Origin: CALODL01 sp942492115
GTDB lineage: Bacteria > Planctomycetota > Phycisphaerae > UBA1845 > CAIVHJ01
Assembly: GCA_942492115.1 (NCBI GenBank)
Contig: CALODL010000012.1
Coordinates: 1 to 64,000 of the forward strand
DNA length: 64,000 nt
Direction of reading: 5' to 3'
In this document: positions 58,184-64,000 of the stretch, piece after piece
Layout: the number at the start of each line of letters is the position of its first letter
Numbering within the stretch: position 1 is the first letter of the stretch
Translations under genes and position numbers: made by a program
The notes under the pieces: generated by a model
What the model saw: only the letters and a program-made list of their open reading frames with translations
Database searches by the model: none
What the model was told of the DNA's origin: nothing

Positions 58184-58301
58184 GGGCACAGTATGACGTC
58201 TCACCACAGACCAGAGCAAGCCCACCCCTGCCGTGTCATCGACTGGTGAACATCCTTGAATCGGCCCCACGCAACTCGACGTACCGTATGCACAGCCAGA
58301 T

Positions 58302-59231
58302 CTATTGCGCCGGATCGTCGGGTGGGTTGGTGGGCACGGGTGCCAGCCACGGTTTGTCCTTCTGGCTGAAGTCTGCGGCCACGAGGATTCGATCGAGTTC
58401 TCGCCGAACGCTCAAACCGTCATCGTCACCCAGGGCCGCGAATGCATGAGAACGCACCGACGCCCACGGAGCCCGTTCTCCAGGACCAACCGCCTGCAGT
58501 TCGTTGCGGAAGCCAGCAACCGCGCCATCGAGATACGTCACGTTGACCCGTCGACCGCTGTGGTTGCTGGCGTGGTCTTCGCCATCCGCAAGGCTGTTGA
58601 AGTCTACGATCATGGCCTGCACCGCCAGGTTCCACGTGGCGTGCAAGCCGGTGTCCCCGAAATGCAGAACACTGCAATCGGTTTCACGAAGGTCGTCGAG
58701 AACCCCGACCGCCCCGATGATAGGAGGGGTCATGTCGAGTTGCCGGTAGAGATAGGAGCCCGCAGCAATCTCACCCGCGCGACCGATCGAGGCGGCCTGG
58801 GTCGCACGGCGATCGGTATCATCTCCTGGACAAAAAAACATCTCGTTGCCGTCTTCTCCAGGTGTTCGGGTCAGCAGTCCGAGCCCCGTGAACTGCGGCC
58901 GGCGTTCAACGCCATCCATGTCCGTGTAAGGATGACCAAGCCACAGTTGAGACGTGGCGACCCGCGTGTTGGCCAGCTTGTAGGTACGGAGCGGACCGTC
59001 GACCTGGTCGATGGGGTGTGCTGGACCGCGTGGCATCCGACCGTCGTTGTCCATGACATACAGGTGCATCATCTGTCCGATCGAACGCATGTTGGCCTGG
59101 CAGGCGACATAACGCGTTTCCGCCCGAGCGCCGCCGAGGCTGGGTAATAGCAGGGCAATCAGAAGACCGATGAGAGCAATTACGATGATGATCTCGGTAA
59201 GGGTATATGCGCGACGGCGGGTGAACATCAT
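58302..59231 (-). CDS. Type II secretion/DUF1559-like pseudopilin
   Basis: A 309-residue protein (ATG ATG at 59231, aggagg upstream). It has a short basic leader, RRAYTLTEIIIVIALIGLLIALLLPSL (the prepilin cleavage and methylation motif with Glu at +5), then RYVACQANMRSIGQMMHLYVMDNDGRMP. The soluble part includes FFCPGDDTD and HASNHSGRRVNVTYLDGAV, the last typical of the large planctomycete DUF1559 pseudopilin group. It is probably exposed on the cell surface or in a pseudopilus. Confidence 0.87.
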   Translation of the reverse strand: MMFTRRRAYTLTEIIIVIALIGLLIALLLPSLGGARAETRYVACQANMRSIGQMMHLYVMDNDGRMPRGPAHPIDQVDGPLRTYKLANTRVATSQLWLGHPYTDMDGVERRPQFTGLGLLTRTPGEDGNEMFFCPGDDTDRRATQAASIGRAGEIAAGSYLYRQLDMTPPIIGAVGVLDDLRETDCSVLHFGDTGLHATWNLAVQAMIVDFNSLADGEDHASNHSGRRVNVTYLDGAVAGFRNELQAVGPGERAPWASVRSHAFAALGDDDGLSVRRELDRILVAADFSQKDKPWLAPVPTNPPDDPAQ

Positions 59232-59370
59232 TTGGCCTCCTGCGGGGGTGGGTGGGTAGTGTACTCGAGAGACACGTGTCCAATGGTGGGCAGGATGCAG
59301 TGACGTGACAAGACGGGTCCACCAAAATTAGAATATCCACACTCGAGGCGCCGAAAAACAGGAGCACTCC

Positions 59371-59778
59371 GTGACCGCTTACTCACACACGCCGTTGCCC
59401 AGAAAACTGGGCATCAAGGACAACCATCGCATCGCAGTGCTTGGCGCACCCTGTGGATTCCAGCGTTTGCTTGCCCCCATGCCGCGGGATGTCGAGCAGA
59501 GATCGGACCTGCGCGCCACCCACCATGACGTCATCGTATTGTTCGCACCGCGCATGCACGCTCTCGAGAAGCGTTTCGAAAGCGCCGCTCGACGACTGGT
59601 ATCAAATGGCGGTCTGTGGATCGCATGGCCCAAGAAGACATCCGGCGTCGCAACCGATGTCAACGAAGCGGCGGTGCGACGGCGTGGGCTGTCCTCTGGT
59701 CTCGTGGACAACAAGATATGCGCAATCGATCACATCTGGTCGGGCCTGCGTTTCGTATATCGCGTGCAAGATCGTTGA
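59371..59778 (+). CDS. DUF3052-domain protein
   Basis: A 135-residue protein with a GTG start (MTAYSHTPLPRKLGIKDNHRI). It fits DUF3052: LPRKLGIK near the start, HDVIVLFAPRMHALEKRFESAAR in the middle, LVSNGGLWIAWPKKTSGVATD, and the ending IDHIWSGLRFVYR. It is cytoplasmic, with no assigned function. It is followed within 2 bases by the deacylase gene, so the two probably form an operon. Confidence 0.85.
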   Translation: MTAYSHTPLPRKLGIKDNHRIAVLGAPCGFQRLLAPMPRDVEQRSDLRATHHDVIVLFAPRMHALEKRFESAARRLVSNGGLWIAWPKKTSGVATDVNEAAVRRRGLSSGLVDNKICAIDHIWSGLRFVYRVQDR

Positions 59779-59780
59779 AC

Positions 59781-60260
59781 ATGACCGGTGCCCCATCCAC
59801 ACTCTCGGCCATTCGTGCCCTGCTCGATACGGGCGGTATCGCATACCGCCATGTCGAGCACGCGCCGACTTTCACGTCTGAAGAATCTGCCGCTGCGCGC
59901 GGCGAGCCGGTGCGCATCGGAGGCAAAGCGCTCGTCATTCGGATGGCTGAGACCTACCGTCTGTTCGTACTCAGCGCCGCGCTCAAGCTCGACTCCGCTG
60001 CCGTCCGCAGGCGGTTCAACACCCGCGTGTCGCGATTCGCAACCCGTGCCGAACTGCTCGAACTCACCAGCCTCGTACCCGGCTCGGTCCCCCCATTCGG
60101 TGAACCAGTCCTCCAGCTGCCGTTGTTCGTGGACACGTCGATCCTGAACAACGACCGCATCGCATTCAACGCCGGATCACTGACCGATTCGATCATCATG
60201 AACGTCGAGGACTACCTCGCCGTGGCCCAACCGACGGTGTTCACATTCAGCAGGAGCTGA
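59781..60260 (+). CDS. YbaK/EbsC-type aminoacyl-tRNA deacylase domain protein
   Basis: A 159-residue protein from the ATG at 59781. It shows the editing-domain pattern: GIAYRHVEHAPTFTSEESAAARGEP, then GGKALVIRMAETYRLFVLSA, and LVPGSVPPFGEPVLQLPLFVD (the family's G-x-x-P-F G-x loop). It may clear mischarged tRNA. The exact substrate is not clear. It starts 2 bases after DUF3052. Confidence 0.85.
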   Translation: MTGAPSTLSAIRALLDTGGIAYRHVEHAPTFTSEESAAARGEPVRIGGKALVIRMAETYRLFVLSAALKLDSAAVRRRFNTRVSRFATRAELLELTSLVPGSVPPFGEPVLQLPLFVDTSILNNDRIAFNAGSLTDSIIMNVEDYLAVAQPTVFTFSRS

Positions 60261-60356
60261 CTTCGGTCACACGCCACATCGGGGGCTCTCCAATGGAATT
60301 TCTGCTTCTGGATAACCCATTCTAGCCCTCGCGCTCGTTGCTGACTATCATGCCAG

Positions 60357-61148
60357 ATGATCATGCGGTTCAGGGTATTGAGTTACAACATCCACAATGG
60401 CATCGGAGTGGATGGGCGGTTCCGGCCGGAACGCATAGTGGACATCCTGCGGCACCACGATGCGGACATCGTTCTGCTACAGGAGGTCGACCGGGGTGTT
60501 CCGCGTTCTAAGAACCTCGATCTGGCCCGTGAATTGGCCCGTGCCCTGAACTACGAATACAAAGCGATTGGACTGAACGTCACATTACGCAAAGGCAAGT
60601 ACGGCAATGCAACATTGACTCGTTTTCCAATCGGGCGGCAGCGCAATATCGATCTGACGGTGTCGTGGCGCAAACCGCGCGGCGCCCAGCACACGGCGAT
60701 CCGCCTGCCACTCGATCGGCAGGCCATACCGGTGGAAGTTTTCAACATCCATCTCGGACTATCGGCCCTCGAGCGCCGCCGACAAGTCAATCACCTCCTG
60801 AGTACACCCGACGTCGCGCACCTGGCGGCGGATCGCGTATGCATCATTGCCGGCGACATGAATGACTGGCGCGGCGTTCTTCGACGCAAGCACTTTGATG
60901 CCGCGGGTTTTGCGTGTGCGACCAACCGCCATCCCGGATCCAGGCGTTCGATCAAGACCTTTCCCAGTTACGCTCCGACGGGCGGCCTCGACAAGATCTT
61001 CTACCGCGGCCCGATCGAGCTGATCAGCGTCCGCCGCAGTCGACTGGGGATCGCCCGCGTCGCCAGCGACCACCTTCCCGTCATTGCCGATTTCATGTTC
61101 TTGCCCGGGGGCATTCCGCACCTCAGCAATGGAATGAAGCGTACCTGA
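60357..61148 (+). CDS. Endonuclease/exonuclease/phosphatase-family protein
   Basis: A 263-residue protein: VLSYNIHNGIGVDG, ADIVLLQEVDRG (metal-binding Glu), FNIHLGL, IIAGDMNDWRG (catalytic Asp/Asn), and ASDHLPVIADF (catalytic Asp-His pair). It belongs to the EEP superfamily and could be a phosphodiesterase acting on nucleic acids or phospholipids. There is no signal peptide. The sequence is intact. Confidence 0.88.
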   Translation: MIMRFRVLSYNIHNGIGVDGRFRPERIVDILRHHDADIVLLQEVDRGVPRSKNLDLARELARALNYEYKAIGLNVTLRKGKYGNATLTRFPIGRQRNIDLTVSWRKPRGAQHTAIRLPLDRQAIPVEVFNIHLGLSALERRRQVNHLLSTPDVAHLAADRVCIIAGDMNDWRGVLRRKHFDAAGFACATNRHPGSRRSIKTFPSYAPTGGLDKIFYRGPIELISVRRSRLGIARVASDHLPVIADFMFLPGGIPHLSNGMKRT

Positions 61149-61308
61149 GAAACGGTGCCTGACGGCCATTGAGCAAGATGCCCCTTGACATCCACGGCCA
61201 ACCGCAGCAGCGAAAGTCTTGTCGCACGCTTCTGGAGCGGTTGACACACCTGAGCCAACAATCAGTCGGGAACTGGCGGTGGTCTGTGTGCGCTCCTAGA
61301 ATAGCGGC

Positions 61309-61494
61309 GTGGTTGAACTGCTGTCATTCTTCGCGCCGCGGATCCTCGGGGCACTGTGCTTCGGTACGTCGATCATCGTTGTCGTCATGCTGGTGCTCAC
61401 TCGCCGCAAACGCAACTCAATGTGCGCGTCGTGCCACCAGACCAATGTCGCACACGCACGCTTCTGTAGCCGCTGCGGTCACGAGCTCACATGA
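61309..61494 (+). CDS. Small membrane protein with zinc ribbon
   Basis: A 61-residue protein (GTG start at 61309): one TM helix (ALCFGTSIIVVVMLVLT) and a C-terminal zinc ribbon (CASC ... CSRCGHEL). Its stop overlaps the mutY start (ATGA at 61491), so translation is probably coupled. The function is unknown. Confidence 0.65.
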   Translation: MVELLSFFAPRILGALCFGTSIIVVVMLVLTRRKRNSMCASCHQTNVAHARFCSRCGHELT

Positions 61495-62585
61495 CCCCAC
61501 GGATTCTGTCCACGGTGCGCCGCAGGCTTCTTCAGTGGTATGACACCACCCGGCGTGATCTACCGTGGAGACATCATCCGACCAACGCCTATTATCAGTG
61601 GCTGGCGGAATGCATGCTCCAACAGACCCAGGTGGCCACGGTCATTCCATATTTCGAACGGTTCATCGCACAGTTCCCAACCGTCTTCGAGCTGGCCCGC
61701 GCTGATCTCGACGATGTCCTACGCGAATGGGCAGGCCTGGGGTACTACTCGCGAGCCCGCAACCTGCACGCTGCCGCGGTGATGGTCTGCAATCAATTCG
61801 ACGGTGCTTTTCCGGACAACGTAACAGACCTGCAGCGCCTGCCCGGAATCGGCCGCTACACGGCCGGCGCCATCGCATCCATTGCCTTCGACAAGCCAGC
61901 GCCGATTCTGGACGGTAACGTCAAGCGGGTTCTGGCGCGGTGGTACGCAATCGACGCGGACATGGATGATCGCTCGACGATCCAGAACCTGTGGGCACTG
62001 TCCGAAGGGACGCTGCCCCGACGGCGCTGTGGCGACTTCAACCAGGCCCTGATGGAACTGGGCGCGACCGTGTGTACGCCGCGAGATCCGCAGTGCACGC
62101 GGTGTCCGGTCGCGGCGCAGTGCGCAGCCCATATCAGCCACCGGGTCGACGCCATTCCCCGTCCGCGCCGGCGCCGTCCCCCTGAACACATGACCATGGT
62201 CGTCGCAGCACTCGAGCACAACGGTGAACTGCTCCTGCGCCGGCGCCCGCAGAATGGCCTGTGGGGCGGCCTGTGGGAACTCCCCGCGGAACCGCATGGT
62301 GTCAGAAAAACCATGGCCGTGACACTGGCCCTGATTCTGAAGCGCGTCGGAATCGCCATCGACAAATTGGACATTCCACGCCGTCCACTCGCAGCCGTCG
62401 GCCATCAACTGACCCACCGGACCGTACGGTTCTGCATCTTTCCCTGCTCCAGTCGCGGTCCCCGTCGGCCGGTGTGCAATGCATCCGGTCGTCGCTGGGT
62501 CGCCCGGGATCGACTCGGTGAATTCGGGCTCGGTCGGGCTCAGAAGAAGGTCATTTCCGCCGTCGTTGCACACCACGACGCATGA
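61491..62585 (+). CDS. mutY: A/G-specific adenine DNA glycosylase
   Basis: A 364-residue protein. Visible features are RDLPWRHHPTNAYYQWLAECMLQQTQVATV, the helix-hairpin-helix LQRLPGIGRYTAGAIASIAFDKPAPILDGN (with catalytic Asp), and the 4Fe-4S cluster motif CTPRDPQCTRCPVAAQC. The C-terminal NUDIX-like domain recognises 8-oxoG (LLRRRPQNGLWGGLWELP). The cytoplasmic enzyme removes adenine opposite 8-oxoguanine. It overlaps the convergent surface-protein gene by 35 bases. Confidence 0.94.
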   Translation: MTPRILSTVRRRLLQWYDTTRRDLPWRHHPTNAYYQWLAECMLQQTQVATVIPYFERFIAQFPTVFELARADLDDVLREWAGLGYYSRARNLHAAAVMVCNQFDGAFPDNVTDLQRLPGIGRYTAGAIASIAFDKPAPILDGNVKRVLARWYAIDADMDDRSTIQNLWALSEGTLPRRRCGDFNQALMELGATVCTPRDPQCTRCPVAAQCAAHISHRVDAIPRPRRRRPPEHMTMVVAALEHNGELLLRRRPQNGLWGGLWELPAEPHGVRKTMAVTLALILKRVGIAIDKLDIPRRPLAAVGHQLTHRTVRFCIFPCSSRGPRRPVCNASGRRWVARDRLGEFGLGRAQKKVISAVVAHHDA

Positions 62586-63954
62586 ACGCCATTCCACACA
62601 GCATCCCCATCAGGCCGGAACTGCCCGCCGCACCACACGCACCGCACAGTGTGCTCGATGGCCCCGAAACGTCGCCTGGCAGAGGCGGGACGGTCTGCGG
62701 TTCACCTGCCGATCCCTCGATTCCTGCAACATCGATGACCGCGCGCATGTCATTGTTGATCCGGGACGGATCATCACCAGAATGGTCGACATAGGCCGTT
62801 ATTTGAATCTGGTCCACCGTGCCCGACGCCCCGAGGTCGCTGAGTCGACACACCATTGAACGCTTACTGCGTTCCCCAAGCGCCAGCGCGGGCAAGCGCC
62901 ATTTCGCTGAACTGCCATCGATCAACGGCGCACCACTACGGGAAACGATTTCAAGAAACGGCCCGAACTCGATCTCAAGGGCGACATCCGCAGTCGGTGC
63001 ACCACCCACATGAACCGCCGTGGTCGTAAGAATGAGCAGTTCACCAGGTTCGAGCACGGCAGATGACACATCCAACTCGACCTCCAGATCGGCCCGCGGC
63101 GGAATGGCGTCCTCAATTGAGATCGTCTCGTCCTCGTCGGGTGGTTCAGCGCCATCGTCCTCCGCCTCGGCCTCGATCGTCAATTCGAACGCGCACGACC
63201 AGCTGGCACCGCAAGAGAGCGTCGAAACACATTCGATGGTCCACGTTCCGGGCTCGAACGCGCCGCCGATTGCATCAACGTCAACCTCCATCCCAGTGGC
63301 GTCAACTGCTCCACAGGACGTGATCACCGATGCTTCCGGGCAGACCCCGTCCAGCACGACCGGATCCCATTCGATCTCGAGGGCGGCGCCGGCGCTTGTC
63401 AAAGTGGTATTTGCAGGGCACACGGCGGCGATCGTGCCCGTGTTGTTGACCGTCATGCTCAGAGCTTCCGCGATAGGTTGAATCGCCAGCCCCCGTGCCG
63501 TGGACAGCTGATTCGGCAGATCGGGTTGATCGACCCAATCAACGCGCAACGGCTCACATCCGGCGATCAAGGGACGAAAGACGAACGTCCCCAGCACGGC
63601 TGGCCCGAACACGGCCTCAACGGACTTATGATCCAGGCCAACGGCCAACTGGATCCACCCAACCTCAGATATGATGACCGCATCACCGATGATGCGGCCG
63701 AACGGCGAGACCGTTTCGAAATCCACGTATTCGAGTTCCTCAGGCGCGTACGCCAGAAAGAACTGCGCCCCCACGAGTTCCGCGACCGTTTCGCCGACCA
63801 CGATGTCAATGCGAATGTCCTCGCCGACCTCTGGACAGGAACGTGGCACGAGTCGCAGGTCAACCTGAGCGACAGCCGGACCCGGCGCGCACAGCCCCGC
63901 CGCACACGTCGATAGCCACAACAACTTGCATGTCACGACCTTAAATCCTCTCAT
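62551..63954 (-). CDS. Cohesin-like/DUF11 surface protein with C-terminal sorting tail
   Basis: A 467-residue protein from the ATG at 63954 (MRGFKVVTCKLLWLSTCAAG, a signal peptide). Residues 35-150 form a cohesin-like domain (LVGAQFFLAYAPEELEYVDF ... LGTFVFRPL). A Cys-containing HYR-like domain follows (GTWTIECVSTLSCGASWSCAFEL), then an acidic linker and a DUF11 domain (LTTTAVHVGGAPTADVALEIEFG). The tail reads LCGACGAAGSS, a hydrophobic helix (GLMGMLCGMAFM) and RRGVQRRRK. It is probably anchored to the cell surface. Confidence 0.82.
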   Translation of the reverse strand: MRGFKVVTCKLLWLSTCAAGLCAPGPAVAQVDLRLVPRSCPEVGEDIRIDIVVGETVAELVGAQFFLAYAPEELEYVDFETVSPFGRIIGDAVIISEVGWIQLAVGLDHKSVEAVFGPAVLGTFVFRPLIAGCEPLRVDWVDQPDLPNQLSTARGLAIQPIAEALSMTVNNTGTIAAVCPANTTLTSAGAALEIEWDPVVLDGVCPEASVITSCGAVDATGMEVDVDAIGGAFEPGTWTIECVSTLSCGASWSCAFELTIEAEAEDDGAEPPDEDETISIEDAIPPRADLEVELDVSSAVLEPGELLILTTTAVHVGGAPTADVALEIEFGPFLEIVSRSGAPLIDGSSAKWRLPALALGERSKRSMVCRLSDLGASGTVDQIQITAYVDHSGDDPSRINNDMRAVIDVAGIEGSAGEPQTVPPLPGDVSGPSSTLCGACGAAGSSGLMGMLCGMAFMRRGVQRRRK

Positions 63955-64000
63955 GCACCCAACTATAGGGTCGCGTGACCGCGAAATTCCCCTCATCCGG
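63955..64000. other. Upstream region of the last gene
   Basis: Only 46 bases remain. They contain an alternative upstream start for the surface protein (63996) and no other feature. Confidence 0.4.

Noticed and set aside
56684..58249. 521-residue open frame on the plus strand
   Set aside because: It is the shadow of the Xaa-Pro aminopeptidase on the other strand, whose metal ligands are all present. The plus-strand product has no recognisable domain and shadow-type composition.
1..64000. CRISPR array or rRNA operon
   Set aside because: The only regularly spaced repeats are the short tandem repeats at 34.5 and 40.4 kb, which have no unique spacers. No rRNA sequence is recognisable.

Overview
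The window looks planctomycetal throughout, but it seems to join two different genomes. Positions 1 to about 45,697 resemble a Pirellulales-type genome: a PVC-type CxxCH heme protein with HEAT repeats, a DUF1080-like protein, a ceramidase-like lipid hydrolase, a PqqB-like hydrolase, GCTGCCAGC palindromes, and a mobile-element zone of lower GC. Positions 45,698 to 64,000 resemble a Phycisphaerae-like genome: TSP3, DUF11, FG-GAP and dockerin-like secreted proteins, a Reg_prop sensor kinase, and C-terminal Cys-Gly/helix/Arg sorting tails. The switch falls inside a ROK kinase gene, which runs without any intergenic DNA into the middle of a TSP3-repeat gene. Left of it nearly every long gene is broken by 1-2 base frameshifts, several in homopolymers. 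Right of it no gene is broken in 18 kb. The simplest reading is an assembly chimera, with an indel-rich left part. Most left-side 'pseudogenes' are therefore probably intact in the organism.

Left part, accessory zone. At 0.4-2.0 kb there is degenerate coding sequence. At 2.2-5.0 kb lies one long primase-helicase-nuclease of the TOTE conflict-system type. At 5.0-9.2 kb there are toxin-antitoxin remnants and a graveyard of insertion sequences (IS481-like, IS66, and an intact-looking IS3 with a frameshift signal). At 9.5-17 kb is the main find, an integron. An IntI-type integrase lies in the same orientation as its cassettes, followed by an attI-like junction, a first cassette gene with matching 11-bp boundary sequences, and three attC sites (the first incomplete, at the edge of an IS110 element) that define two exactly bounded cassettes. 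A tyrosine recombinase/IS91-like element follows the last attC. At 17-19.5 kb are a zinc-ribbon gene and a group II intron with its reverse transcriptase. At 20-26.4 kb is a second mobile element: a D5-like replication helicase, a row of small ATGA-coupled genes (two AP2/Arm-like, two phage-structure-like), an excisionase-like protein and an integrase beside tRNA-Ser(CGA).

Left part, ordinary zone (26.6-45.7 kb). This holds a lipoprotein, a pseudouridine synthase, a PqqB-like hydrolase, a nitrilase-family amidase, a universal stress protein, a ceramidase-like hydrolase, a KefB-like antiporter, a DUF58 protein, a DUF1080-like protein, a rhodanese, an aldose 1-epimerase, the large heme protein and a ROK kinase, with REP-like repeats between them.

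Right part (45.7-64 kb). Gene order is: TSP3/DUF11 surface protein (3' end only), coiled-coil protein, sodium:solute symporter, FG-GAP/ASPIC protein with dockerin-like repeats, aminopeptidase-like lipoprotein, large sensor kinase, Xaa-Pro aminopeptidase, pseudopilin-like protein, DUF3052 protein, YbaK-type deacylase, EEP-family phosphodiesterase, small zinc-ribbon membrane protein, MutY, and a cohesin-like/DUF11 surface protein.
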